Shown here piece by piece: positions 17,914-26,480 of a stretch of DNA of 48,488 bases. The notes beneath the pieces are model-generated. The model searched no databases. It was given only the letters and a program-made list of their open reading frames with translations, and was not told the origin of the DNA. The stretch comes from Candidatus Aminicenantes bacterium UBA647 (lineage in GTDB: Bacteria; Acidobacteriota; Aminicenantia; UBA2199). Numbering within the stretch: position 1 is the first letter of the stretch; every line of letters begins with the position of its first letter. The stretch spans positions 1 through 48,488 of the forward strand of contig DBOL01000032.1 of assembly GCA_002299555.1 (NCBI GenBank). The letters run 5' to 3'. Both the position numbers and the translations under genes were made by a program.

Positions 17914-18546
17914 TTAATCCTCAATTATAGTTGTTACTTTCAGGACAGGATTAAGAAAGTATTTCGGGTTATTTTTGTTTCCGGTGGACCTGAGCGAAGA
18001 TTTAGAATCTATACTGATGGTTACTTCTGTTGTCCCATCTTCATGAACACTGAAAGGCATATTTATGTTGATCTTATTACCGGGGACTTCGACATCATAT
18101 GTCCCGTTGTCAGTTGTAACTATAGCTGCTGAAACATTTAATCGGATCTTGTTGAATTCACCTTTCTCAGGATTTGTACTGGAGAGCAGGTCCGAACAAA
18201 TCAATCTGTCAAGTTCTATAAGATCGAAACTATCTCCGGACATAGGAAGGACTTTCCAGCCTGAATCTCCATCACCGATCCTGTGTATTTCCAGTTCGGT
18301 AATAGTCACGATCAGACTCCGAATATCCCCCCTCGCCCCGGCTTTTCCATATGCTATATTTTTTATCCCTGAATATTCAGTTGCTGAAATAAAAAAATTC
18401 AAAGTTCCTGAAGTAGTTTCACTTTGAGTATATTCAGAACCCATACTACCGTTATGAAATAATTCTGTCCCGGTATTGCAATTGAATCCGAACAGAAGAG
18501 AGATCACAAATGCAACTACCAGTAGCGAATATCGTGAATTTTTCAT
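17914..18546 (-). CDS. DUF4382 domain lipoprotein
   Basis: A 210-residue exported protein with a DUF4382 domain covering roughly residues 45-205: LIVTITELEIHRIGD, WKVLPM, FDLIELDRL, FNKIRLNV, and a terminal FLNPVLKV strand are the recognisable features. The function of DUF4382 is unknown. The signal peptide ends at Cys23 (FGFNC), a lipoprotein-like site with Asn at -1. The gene is divergent from an FHA / sigma-54 activator, and a near-consensus sigma-54 promoter ends just before its ATG, leaving a predicted 4-nt leader and no Shine-Dalgarno. No other early ATG exists, so the start is forced. Probably the direct target of the neighbouring regulator (inference). Confidence 0.85.
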   Translation of the reverse strand: MKNSRYSLLVVAFVISLLFGFNCNTGTELFHNGSMGSEYTQSETTSGTLNFFISATEYSGIKNIAYGKAGARGDIRSLIVTITELEIHRIGDGDSGWKVLPMSGDSFDLIELDRLICSDLLSSTNPEKGEFNKIRLNVSAAIVTTDNGTYDVEVPGNKININMPFSVHEDGTTEVTISIDSKSSLRSTGNKNNPKYFLNPVLKVTTIIED

Positions 18547-18560
18547 TTATATATTTACTA

Positions 18561-18577
18561 TGCAAATTCCCTGCCAA
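18561..18577 (-). promoter_or_regulatory. Sigma-54 (-24/-12) promoter
   Basis: On the minus strand TTGGCAGGGAATTTGCA fits the YTGGCACGrNNNTTGCW consensus at 16 of 17 positions, with the required GG-N10-GC spacing. The GC at 18563-18562 places the start near 18550, 4 nt before the DUF4382 ATG. A sigma-54 activator gene is divergently adjacent. Confidence 0.8.
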
Positions 18578-18726
18578 TATAATTTACAGAAAAGCAATAT
18601 TTTTGCACACTTAATTCCCTACACATATAGGAGTTTTCAAGCATTTTCGTAGATTTAAGGAGTGAAAGGATGGTTTACACTTTACACTCCGTAAACATTA
18701 CACATTGTTAAAACGACATAAAAATG

Positions 18727-18755
18727 TTGACATAAGTCATTCAGTTATTTACAAT
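18727..18755 (+). promoter_or_regulatory. Strong sigma-70 promoter giving a leaderless mRNA
   Basis: TTGACA (perfect, 18727-18732), a 17-nt spacer and TACAAT (5 of 6, 18750-18755). The ATG at 18762 begins 7 nt after the -10 box, exactly where transcription should start, so the regulator mRNA is predicted to be leaderless. Confidence 0.65.
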
Positions 18756-18761
18756 TCTAAT

Positions 18762-20522
18762 ATGCTCTACTTATTGTATCATCGCAGCGGATTTATAAAA
18801 AAATTCCCTCTTACAAAAAAAGTTATTCAACTTGGAAGATCCTCCGGAAATGATATGAATATAAATGAGTCATTCATTTCCCAAAAACATGCGAAGATAA
18901 ATGTGTATAAAAAACATATCATAATCGAGGATCTGGGCTCAAAAAATGGAATATTTATTGACACAGATCGGATAACTAAAGCAAAGGTGGAGATCAACAA
19001 GAGTTTCAGGATCGGGCATTCCGTGTTTTTTCTGAAAGAAGGGAGTTTCGGAGATTTTGACCTCTCATCAGAAGTTTATACCGGTATAAAAGATGGGATC
19101 AACATTGATCTTAAAAAAGGGGATAAAACACAGGAGGCCATCAACCTTTTATATGCTGAGCCTTTCATCGAAATGCTTCAAATTGGGTATAACCTTGAAG
19201 AACTGGGAGATATTTTCAAGCCTGCAAAAGATCTTTTTGAAAACTCTCTTAATACCGGCAGCCTTGTCCTTATTTCAAGTGAGAATGACAGCAATAACAT
19301 TGATTCTGAGTGGAATTATGACGAAAACATGTATCCAACAATATTTGATATTCTACAGGCAAAAGATATTTTCCAAAATCCTCAAATAAATCAAAGAGCC
19401 GGAGACAGATTCGTCTTTTGCTCTTTTCCCTTCATATTAAGTACAAAAAAGAGACTGCTTATTTATCTTCTCGAATCTGACAAGAATATATCAGCTGATA
19501 AGGTCAAATTTCTAACAAATCTATCTGTTGAGATCTCCGTTATAGACTCACTTATTGACCAGATCAGCATTTCACCAAAAGAGGAGGGACGTGATACTCC
19601 TGAAATAATCACAAACAATCAGATCCTTCTGAACCTATTATCAAAATCCAAGAAAATTGCCGTTACGGATCTTTTCGTTATTATTCACGGAGAGACAGGG
19701 ACCGGGAAAGAATTGATCGCCAGGTTCATACATTCTCACTCTAAAAGATATAAAAAGGAATTTGTAGCATTAAATTGTGCAGCTATCCCGGAGAACCTGA
19801 TGGAAGATGAATTGTTCGGCCATGAGAAAGGTTCTTTCACAGATGCAAGTAAACAAAAAAAAGGGAAGCTTGAACTTTCATCCGGAGGAACACTGATACT
19901 TGATGAGATCGGGGATATGCCGTTAAGCCTTCAGAAAAAACTTCTTCGTGCTATCCAGGAGGAACAATTTTACAGGATCGGGGGAAATGTCCCCATCACT
20001 GTGAATCTCAGGATCATATGCCTGACACACAAGAATATTTCAGATCTTGTATCAGATAAAATTTTCAGAGAGGACCTGTTCTATAGATTAAACCATGTTT
20101 CTCTGAACCTTATTCCACTCAGGGAAAGGAAAGATGATATCCTGCACCTTATCAATTATTTTGTAAAATTTTTCTCCAAAAAGAACAGTATATTGATCAG
20201 AGGATTTACAAGAGAATCATTAAAAGCATTGGAGAGCTATGACTGGCCGGGCAATATAAGAGAATTAAAAAATGAGATAAATAAGATAATCTCACTCTCG
20301 GAGAACGACGACATAGTTGATCTGTCACATCTGAAGGATGAGATAATCATGCAGTTAAATCTGCCAGGAAGAAAGATGATCCCTAATGATAAAAGCACCG
20401 AGAAAGAGATGATCATTGAACTTCTCAACAAACATAAGTGGAATAAAACACTGGTTGCCGCCGACATGAAAATAAGCAGAACTGCACTTTATGATAAATT
20501 GAAAAAATATGGGATCAAATAA
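18762..20522 (+). CDS. FHA-domain sigma-54-dependent transcriptional activator
   Basis: A 586-residue enhancer-binding protein. Residues about 1-100 form an FHA domain (LGRSSG at 24-29, SQKHAKI, LGSKNGIF), which binds phosphothreonine. Residues 100-285 are a GAF-like spacer that I cannot assign firmly. The AAA+ domain has Walker A GETGTGKE (310-317) and Walker B ending D381-E382. The sigma-54-contact loop reads GSFTDA (357-362) instead of GAFTGA, keeping the key Phe-Thr. A Fis-type HTH ends the protein (RTALYDKLKKYGIK). There is no receiver domain, so Ser/Thr phosphorylation is the likely input. I prefer the ATG at 18762, which starts the FHA fold and coincides with the predicted transcription start; a TTG at 18705 would add 19 residues but lies upstream of the promoter. 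Confidence 0.92.
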   Translation: MLYLLYHRSGFIKKFPLTKKVIQLGRSSGNDMNINESFISQKHAKINVYKKHIIIEDLGSKNGIFIDTDRITKAKVEINKSFRIGHSVFFLKEGSFGDFDLSSEVYTGIKDGINIDLKKGDKTQEAINLLYAEPFIEMLQIGYNLEELGDIFKPAKDLFENSLNTGSLVLISSENDSNNIDSEWNYDENMYPTIFDILQAKDIFQNPQINQRAGDRFVFCSFPFILSTKKRLLIYLLESDKNISADKVKFLTNLSVEISVIDSLIDQISISPKEEGRDTPEIITNNQILLNLLSKSKKIAVTDLFVIIHGETGTGKELIARFIHSHSKRYKKEFVALNCAAIPENLMEDELFGHEKGSFTDASKQKKGKLELSSGGTLILDEIGDMPLSLQKKLLRAIQEEQFYRIGGNVPITVNLRIICLTHKNISDLVSDKIFREDLFYRLNHVSLNLIPLRERKDDILHLINYFVKFFSKKNSILIRGFTRESLKALESYDWPGNIRELKNEINKIISLSENDDIVDLSHLKDEIIMQLNLPGRKMIPNDKSTEKEMIIELLNKHKWNKTLVAADMKISRTALYDKLKKYGIK

Positions 20523-20530
20523 ACTTAATT

Positions 20531-20953
20531 TTATTCAGATTTTTTTATGATCTCTGCTTTTGCTGCAAGTTTCTTCTGCTCAATAATTGCCTCTTCCAAT
20601 TCAGCTACGGTAATTTCACCATCAGATGCGGAACGAATCTTTTTATTTATCTCATCCAATGCAGAGATTGTCTCTTCCCGGTTTATATCCTCTCCTCTGA
20701 TCGAGAGGTCAGAAATTATAACTATTCTATTATCCCGAACTTCCATGAAACCATTCTCAATATAAAGATAATGATTCTTATTCTCAATATCTCTGTATGA
20801 GATCTCACCGAATTTTAATATCGATATGAAAGGGAGATGATTTGCAAGAATGCCAGCTTCACCATAATATGCCGGGATATAAAGCTCTTGAATTTCTTCT
20901 TTAACTGCTGTATCCGTTGCTGTGATTACTTCAAGTAAAATGGGGTCAGCCAT
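20531..20953 (-). CDS. atpC: F-type ATP synthase epsilon subunit
   Basis: The epsilon subunit of F1, 140 residues. An N-terminal beta-sandwich (about 4-85, with IPAYYGEAGILANHLPFIS, the typical GxxGxLxxHxP pattern) is followed by a helical hairpin (about 90-138) that regulates rotation. Its ATG overlaps the atpD stop by one base (TAATG). It is the last gene of the atp operon and ends 8 bp from the convergent sigma-54 activator gene. Confidence 0.95.
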   Translation of the reverse strand: MADPILLEVITATDTAVKEEIQELYIPAYYGEAGILANHLPFISILKFGEISYRDIENKNHYLYIENGFMEVRDNRIVIISDLSIRGEDINREETISALDEINKKIRSASDGEITVAELEEAIIEQKKLAAKAEIIKKSE

Positions 20954-22386
20954 TATTCACTCATCTTACTAGCTTTTTCAATTACTTCTTCAATACTTCC
21001 ACACATATAAAAAGCCTGCTCGGGAAGATCATCATATTTCCCGTCAGCAAGTTCTTTGAACCCTTTTATTGTGTCTTTTACCTCAACATATCTTCCTTTC
21101 ATATTTGTGAACTCTTCAGCAACAAAGAAAGGCTGTGAGAAGAATTTCTGTATTTTTCTTGCACGATTTACCATCACTTTATCTTCATCGGAAAGCTCTT
21201 CCATACCAAGGATGGCGATAATATCCTGAAGATCCTTATACCTTTGCAGAATCTCCTTGACCCGTCTCGCAACCTTGTAATGTTCGTCACCAATTATTTT
21301 CGGGTCAAGTATCCTTGAATACGATTCAAGTGGATCAACAGCTGGATATATTCCGATCTCGGTAAGAGATCTTGAGAGATTTGTTGTCGCATCAAGATGA
21401 GCAAATGTAGTAGCAGGGGCCGGATCTGTATAGTCATCAGCAGGAACATAAATAGCCTGAATAGAAGTTATCGATCCTTTATTTGTCGATGTGATCCTCT
21501 CCTGCATTTCTCCCATTTCTGATGCAAGGTTAGGTTGATATCCCACCGCGGAAGGCATTCTGCCGAGAGTAGCTGAAACTTCTGAACCGGCCTGAGTAAA
21601 TCTGAATATATTGTCGATGAATAAAAGGATATCCAAGCCCTCCTCATCTCTGAAATATTCAGCAACTGTCAGTCCTGTTAAAGCAACTCTTAATCTTGCT
21701 CCGGGAGGCTCCGTCATCTGACCGTAAATTAATGCAGTTTTATCAATAACCCCTGATTCATTCATTTCCAGATAGAGATCGTTCCCCTCTCTGCTCCTTT
21801 CTCCTACTCCTGAAAAAACAGAAAGTCCGCCATGTTTTTTTGCAACGTTGTTGATCATCTCCATGATCAGGACAGTTTTACCAACGCCGGCACCACCAAA
21901 TAGTCCGATCTTTCCACCTTTCAAATATGGTTCAAGCAGATCTATTACTTTAATTCCTGTTTCAAACATTTCAAGTTTTGTATCCTGCTCTTCAAGTGAA
22001 GGGGGCTCTCTATGTATAGGGTATCTTTTATCAGTTTTAATTTCACCTTTATCATCAACAGGGTCTCCTGTCACATTCAGAATACGCCCCAATACTTCTC
22101 TGCCTACTGGAACTGTTATGGGACTCCCGGTATCAATTGCCTTCATCCCCCTGACAAGCCCGTCAGTAGGATGCATCGAAATAGTTCTGACTCTGTTCTC
22201 ACCAAGATGGAATTGAATTTCAGTAATAATATTTATCGGTTTTGCAACATCATAACCGTCAGATACAATATTTAATGCATTGTGGATCGGAGGGAGATAT
22301 CCATCAGCAAATTCAACATCAACTACAGGACCAATGATCTCAATAACCTTTCCGGCTATGACAATATCTTTTTTCTTTTCACTCAT
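20953..22386 (-). CDS. atpD: F-type ATP synthase beta subunit
   Basis: The catalytic beta subunit, 477 residues, full length. Walker A GGAGVGKT at residues 164-171, the catalytic GVGERSREGNDLY block with its glutamate, the DNIFRFTQAGSEVSA segment and the DELSEEDK-like ELSDEDK near the C-terminus are present. The ATG has a good AGGAGA site. It sits between atpG (11 nt gap) and atpC (1-nt overlap). Confidence 0.98.
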   Translation of the reverse strand: MSEKKKDIVIAGKVIEIIGPVVDVEFADGYLPPIHNALNIVSDGYDVAKPINIITEIQFHLGENRVRTISMHPTDGLVRGMKAIDTGSPITVPVGREVLGRILNVTGDPVDDKGEIKTDKRYPIHREPPSLEEQDTKLEMFETGIKVIDLLEPYLKGGKIGLFGGAGVGKTVLIMEMINNVAKKHGGLSVFSGVGERSREGNDLYLEMNESGVIDKTALIYGQMTEPPGARLRVALTGLTVAEYFRDEEGLDILLFIDNIFRFTQAGSEVSATLGRMPSAVGYQPNLASEMGEMQERITSTNKGSITSIQAIYVPADDYTDPAPATTFAHLDATTNLSRSLTEIGIYPAVDPLESYSRILDPKIIGDEHYKVARRVKEILQRYKDLQDIIAILGMEELSDEDKVMVNRARKIQKFFSQPFFVAEEFTNMKGRYVEVKDTIKGFKELADGKYDDLPEQAFYMCGSIEEVIEKASKMSE

Positions 22387-22397
22387 TATTAATTCTC

Positions 22398-23270
22398 CTA
22401 ATTAGACAACGCTTCGGTTGCGGTGATGATCTCAAGTAGCTCATTTGTTATTGAAGACTGCCTCATCTTATTCATGGTAAGAGTAAGACTATTGATCATT
22501 TCACTGGCATTCTGGGTGGCAAGTTCCATAGCTGACATTCTGGCAGCATGTTCAGAAGCCGATGACTCAAGCATTGTATGAAAAACAATTGAATTTATAA
22601 ATCTTGGAATGAGAAGATCCAAAATCTCCCCCGGTTCCGGTTCGAAAATATATTCAACTTCTTCACTATCCTCTTTCTCCGGCTGTTCAAGATCGATCGG
22701 GAAGAGTAATCTGTCTGATATTTCCTGTTTTGAAGAAGACCGGAAGGCTGTAAATACAAATTTTATCTCCTTTATATCCTCTTCAAGGAATATCTTCTTT
22801 AAATATTCAGTAAGTGTTTTTGAATCTGTAAATTTTAATTTGATCATGAAGTCAGGAAAGTTCTTTCTTATCTTCAGATCTTTCTTTGCTAAATAATTGT
22901 TTACTTTTTTACCAATTGTTACAAAAGAAGGATTCCCGCCATCTTCAATAACTTTCTGATAATAGTGCTCTGCTTCCTTTGCAAGATTTGAATTGAATGA
23001 TCCGCATAATCCTTTGTCGGCAGAGATTGCAACAATAATTGTTTCACCGCTTTCTCTTCTCTTCATAAGCAGGCTTTTACGGAATTCAGCAGATTTTCCC
23101 ACCTGGCTGATCAGATATTTGATCTTATTGAGTATCGGCTGTGAACGGTTTATTTCAGTTACACTTTTTCTTAGTTTTACCGCGGAAACGGTTTTCATTG
23201 CTTTTGTGATCTTCTGGGTATTTTTTACCGTAGATATCCTTCTCCTCAGATCAATCAGATTGCCAGACAT
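22398..23270 (-). CDS. atpG: F-type ATP synthase gamma subunit
   Basis: The central-stalk gamma subunit, 290 residues. The N-terminal helix (DLRRRISTVKNTQKITKAMK) and the C-terminal helix (SEMINSLTLTMNKMRQSSIT) form the coiled coil inside the alpha-beta hexamer; the middle has the SADKGLCGSFNSN motif. Its start overlaps the atpA stop by one base (TAATG). The insert around residues 185-215 is acidic. Confidence 0.97.
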   Translation of the reverse strand: MSGNLIDLRRRISTVKNTQKITKAMKTVSAVKLRKSVTEINRSQPILNKIKYLISQVGKSAEFRKSLLMKRRESGETIIVAISADKGLCGSFNSNLAKEAEHYYQKVIEDGGNPSFVTIGKKVNNYLAKKDLKIRKNFPDFMIKLKFTDSKTLTEYLKKIFLEEDIKEIKFVFTAFRSSSKQEISDRLLFPIDLEQPEKEDSEEVEYIFEPEPGEILDLLIPRFINSIVFHTMLESSASEHAARMSAMELATQNASEMINSLTLTMNKMRQSSITNELLEIITATEALSN

Positions 23271-24790
23271 TATTTTTCCAGTATGCTCCTGAACTCTTCA
23301 ACGAAATCCTTTAACACTTCATGCATCTCTGCCTCAAGTTCCTTAGATATCTTTTTCTCTTCTCTTATTTTTCTGTATATCCCCGGATTTCCTTTTCCCA
23401 CATAGGTAAGTAATTTTTCCTCAAAATCAGATACCGACGATACCGGAAATTCATCAAGATATCCTTTTGTACCTGCAAAGATTATAACGATCTGTTTTTC
23501 AACCTGGAGAGGCAATCCTTCATCCTGCTTCAGCAATTCGGCAAGCCTTTTGCCTCTCTCCAATTGAGCAATGGTAACTTTATCAAGATCAGATCCGAAT
23601 TGTGTGAATGCTGCCAGCTCCCTGTATTGTGCAAGATCCATTTTCAGTGAACCTGCCACCTGTTTCATAGCTTTTATCTGAGCATTTCCTCCAACCCTTG
23701 AAACTGATATCCCTACATCAATGGCAGGTCTCTGGCCTGCATTAAAAAGATCAGGTAAAAGATAGATCTGGCCATCTGTAATAGAAATAACGTTAGTAGG
23801 AATGTAGCCCGAAACATCAGAAGCCTGAGTTTCGATCATCGGAAGTGCTGTAAGAGACCCTCCACCTTTTTTCTCGTTCAATTTCGAAGCTCTCTCAAGT
23901 AGTCTTGAATGAAGATAGAAAACATCTCCAGGATAAGCTTCCCTCCCCGGAGGACGTCTCAGAAGAAGTGATATTTCTCTATATGCCACTGCATGTTTTG
24001 AAAGATCATCATATATTAATAGTGCATGTTTTCCGTTATTCATAAAATATTCACCCATCGCACATCCTGCAAATGGAGCTATGTATTGCAGAGCCGCCGG
24101 GTTTGAGGCACTGGCAACGACTACGATGGAATATTCCATTGCCCCTGTTTCCTCAAGTTTTTTTATAACCTGGGCAATAGTTGACTGTTTTTGTCCGATT
24201 GCAACGTAAACACAAATAACATCCTGCCCTTTCTGATTTATCATTGTATCTAACGCGATTGCTGTTTTACCTGTTTGACGGTCCCCAATTATTAATTCAC
24301 GCTGTCCCCTTCCTATGGGAATCATTGCATCAATTGCCTTAATACCTGTCTGAAGTGGTTCTTTAACCGGAGTTCTGTCAATAATTCCCGGAGCAATTGC
24401 TTCGATCGGCATAAATTCCTTTGTATCTATAGGCCCTTTACCATCAAGCGGTTCACCAAGCGGACTTACAACTCTGCCTATAAGTGCTTCACCAGCCGGA
24501 ACAGATATGATCTTCTTCGTCCGTCTGACCAGGTCCCCTTCTTTTATCAGATGCCCCGCACCAAGAATGATGGCACCTACATTATCCTCTTCAAGATTCA
24601 ATGCAATACCGAAGATATTATTCGGAAATTCAATAAGTTCATTATACATCGCATTTTCCAGGCCATAAACCTGTGCAATTCCATCACCAATTGAGATCAC
24701 GATCCCGGTTTCATCCTTGTCAAAATCAAGTTTAAAACCTTCTATCTTCTGTTTTATCAGTTCACTGATTTCTTCTACATTTATTTGCAT
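23270..24790 (-). CDS. atpA: F-type ATP synthase alpha subunit
   Basis: The regulatory nucleotide-binding alpha subunit, 506 residues, normal length. Walker A-type GDRQTGKT at 169-176, the N-terminal beta barrel with VISIGDGIAQVYGL, the ALLIYDDLSKHAVAYR block and the signature PAIDVGISVSRVGGNAQ are present. A strong ribosome site (AGGAG) precedes the ATG. It is 9 nt after atpH. Confidence 0.98.
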   Translation of the reverse strand: MQINVEEISELIKQKIEGFKLDFDKDETGIVISIGDGIAQVYGLENAMYNELIEFPNNIFGIALNLEEDNVGAIILGAGHLIKEGDLVRRTKKIISVPAGEALIGRVVSPLGEPLDGKGPIDTKEFMPIEAIAPGIIDRTPVKEPLQTGIKAIDAMIPIGRGQRELIIGDRQTGKTAIALDTMINQKGQDVICVYVAIGQKQSTIAQVIKKLEETGAMEYSIVVVASASNPAALQYIAPFAGCAMGEYFMNNGKHALLIYDDLSKHAVAYREISLLLRRPPGREAYPGDVFYLHSRLLERASKLNEKKGGGSLTALPMIETQASDVSGYIPTNVISITDGQIYLLPDLFNAGQRPAIDVGISVSRVGGNAQIKAMKQVAGSLKMDLAQYRELAAFTQFGSDLDKVTIAQLERGKRLAELLKQDEGLPLQVEKQIVIIFAGTKGYLDEFPVSSVSDFEEKLLTYVGKGNPGIYRKIREEKKISKELEAEMHEVLKDFVEEFRSILEK

Positions 24791-24799
24791 CTGCCTCTC

Positions 24800-25363
24800 C
24801 TAAATCATTTCATCGCTAACAAGTGATTCTCTGAGTTTTTTCAGATTACCTTCGATGGAAAAATCATAATAGATAGATCCTTTCATTAATTTTATACCGG
24901 CTAATAAAGAAGGATCAATCTGCTTTTCGAAAACCACATCTTTACCAAGTGATCTCTTCAACCTGTCTTTAAGCTTATTCTCCTGCTCATTATCAAGCTC
25001 GACAGCAGAGATCAGAACAAATTTTTCAATTCCTCTGCTTTCAAACCACTGATCTTCTAACATATCAAACATGGTTTCAAGATATGACATTCTGTTATTT
25101 TCGATCAATGTCCTTAAAAAATTAAATGTTTTATCACTTATTCCTGCCTCACTTTTATATATGTCCAGAATATCAAGTTTCTGGGCAAACCCAAACAGCA
25201 TTGTTTCAAGTCCGGCCTGAAGTTTCCGGTCACTTGACAGAAATTTCAAAAATTGCTCTAACTCGGCTCTTATCTGTTTATATTCCTCATCACTCTTTAT
25301 GGATTCAGCAAGAGCTTTTGTATATTTTTTTGCCAGGCTAACCTTTTTCAATGATATCTCCAC
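24800..25363 (-). CDS. atpH: F-type ATP synthase delta subunit
   Basis: The delta (OSCP-type) subunit, 187 residues. It joins the peripheral stalk to F1. Visible: an N-terminal helical bundle starting VSLAKKYTKAL, FLRTLIENNRM (typical NFLxLLxENxR), and the C-terminal DPSLLAGIKLMKGSIYYDFSIEGNLKKLRE. The start is a GTG at 25363, inside the end of atpF (26-nt overlap in another frame), so translation is coupled. Confidence 0.93.
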   Translation of the reverse strand: MEISLKKVSLAKKYTKALAESIKSDEEYKQIRAELEQFLKFLSSDRKLQAGLETMLFGFAQKLDILDIYKSEAGISDKTFNFLRTLIENNRMSYLETMFDMLEDQWFESRGIEKFVLISAVELDNEQENKLKDRLKRSLGKDVVFEKQIDPSLLAGIKLMKGSIYYDFSIEGNLKKLRESLVSDEMI

Positions 25364-25916
25364 TTATCTCAATGTTCTTATCTATTATCTTCTTATGGAT
25401 ATCCATGTTTAATATCGACCTGTAATTATTTCTGAATTCTTCAATGGTCATATCTGCTATCTTCCGTTTAAGATCAGTAATGGAAGATTCGATCCTTGCA
25501 TCTATCTCTTCACTGTTATTCCTGATTATTCTTTCAGATTCAAGTTTTGCCAGTTCTCTTATCCTGTCAGCTTCGATCTCTCCGCTCTTTCTGGCTTTAG
25601 AAAGTATCTCCCCGACCTCTTCCTCAATCTTATCCAGCCTGCCCTGAATTCCTGAAAGTGATTTCTTCTGTTCTTTCAATTCCGACTCTCTAACCACGAT
25701 GTCATCTCTTATTTCAACACTTTTTTTGGATAACATTTCAATAAGAGGCTTCCTTAAGAAATATATGATCGCTCCTACCAGAAGTGAAGAGTTCATTAGT
25801 TTGCCGAAAAACCCAATCCAGTCAAAATGGTGTTCTCCACCTTCTGAAGCTGCAAGGGTCAGGGACATCGTAAAAACCAGTATGAAAAAGATTGCTAATG
25901 ATCTTTTTGGTCTCAT
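25338..25916 (-). CDS. atpF: F-type ATP synthase b subunit with signal-like N-terminus
   Basis: A peripheral-stalk b subunit of 192 residues. A first hydrophobic segment (about 8-23, ending in AAS) looks like a cleavable signal peptide. A second hydrophobic stretch (about 32-50, ending YFLRKPL) is the true membrane anchor, followed by a long charged coiled coil to residue 185. A signal-like extension on b is known in delta-proteobacterial-type operons (from memory). It overlaps b' by ATGA and atpH by 26 nt. Confidence 0.9.
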   Translation of the reverse strand: MRPKRSLAIFFILVFTMSLTLAASEGGEHHFDWIGFFGKLMNSSLLVGAIIYFLRKPLIEMLSKKSVEIRDDIVVRESELKEQKKSLSGIQGRLDKIEEEVGEILSKARKSGEIEADRIRELAKLESERIIRNNSEEIDARIESSITDLKRKIADMTIEEFRNNYRSILNMDIHKKIIDKNIEISGDIIEKG

Positions 25917-26341
25917 GTAAAAATTCCCTCTATTTTCTTACTGAAGCTCTTGATCTCACCTTTTAATTTATCTTCAGCTTCAAATATCTCACTTTCAAGT
26001 GAAACCATTCTTTCCTTGAAATCATCAGTTGTCTTTTGCCTGGTAGTACTGATAAGTTCCTCTCTGGCAGATTCACCTTTCTTTATTATTTCCTCAGATA
26101 TTACTATTGAATCCTTCCTGGCTTTTTTCATCACAGATTCAATTTTTGACGCTCTGTCTTCTATATCACTTTTCATACTTGAAATTTCAGTATTCTCTGT
26201 TTTAGATTTGTTCTCTCTTTCACCGATTATTCGGCCTACCGGTTTATAAAAAATTTTATTCAAAATTATCAGGAGTAACCACAGGATAATTATTGTGTAT
26301 ATAACGGTGATGTCTAAATCAAGCATACGTATTTTTAGCAT
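25913..26341 (-). CDS. atpF': F-type ATP synthase b' subunit
   Basis: The second peripheral-stalk b-type subunit, 142 residues: a single membrane helix (about 11-28) ending NKIFYKPVGRIIGER, the typical b/b' junction, and then a long charged coiled coil. It is the first gene of the operon; atpB (a) and atpE (c) are not upstream. The ATG at 26341 lacks a Shine-Dalgarno; Met6 (26326) is an equally plausible start given the usual MLDLD-type beginning. Confidence 0.88.
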   Translation of the reverse strand: MLKIRMLDLDITVIYTIIILWLLLIILNKIFYKPVGRIIGERENKSKTENTEISSMKSDIEDRASKIESVMKKARKDSIVISEEIIKKGESAREELISTTRQKTTDDFKERMVSLESEIFEAEDKLKGEIKSFSKKIEGIFT

Positions 26342-26363
26342 AGAAATTGTTAAAAATCAAGAG

Positions 26364-26388
26364 AAACATGACCCCTTATGTCATGTTT
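26364..26388. repeat. 9-bp hairpin upstream of the atp operon
   Basis: AAACATGAC (26364-26372) and GTCATGTTT (26380-26388) form a perfect 9-bp stem with a 7-nt loop, 23 bp before the b' start codon. In the minus direction it is followed by a loose TTTCTCTTGATTTTT stretch, so it could terminate the flavoprotein gene or act in the atp leader. Confidence 0.4.
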
Positions 26389-26415
26389 AGTTGTTTAAAT
26401 GAAGGATTAATAAAA

Positions 26416-26480
26416 AGTGATATGGAGGAGTTCCTCTTCATAAATTTATTCAAGACTTAATTCTCCTGAATAAAATCACT
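26416..26480. other. Nested inverted repeats, possible three-way-junction RNA
   Basis: AGTGAT (26416-26421) pairs with ATCACT (26475-26480) and encloses two hairpins: GAGGA-gt-TCCTC (26425-26436) and TTTATTCA (26445-26452) with TGAATAAA (26467-26474). The second hairpin abuts the closing stem. It lies in the 189-bp gap between the flavoprotein stop and the atp start. AT-richness makes chance pairing possible. Confidence 0.3.

Noticed and set aside
18705..18761. N-terminal extension of the sigma-54 activator from a TTG
   Set aside because: The strong promoter at 18727-18755 lies inside this stretch and the FHA fold begins at the ATG 18762.
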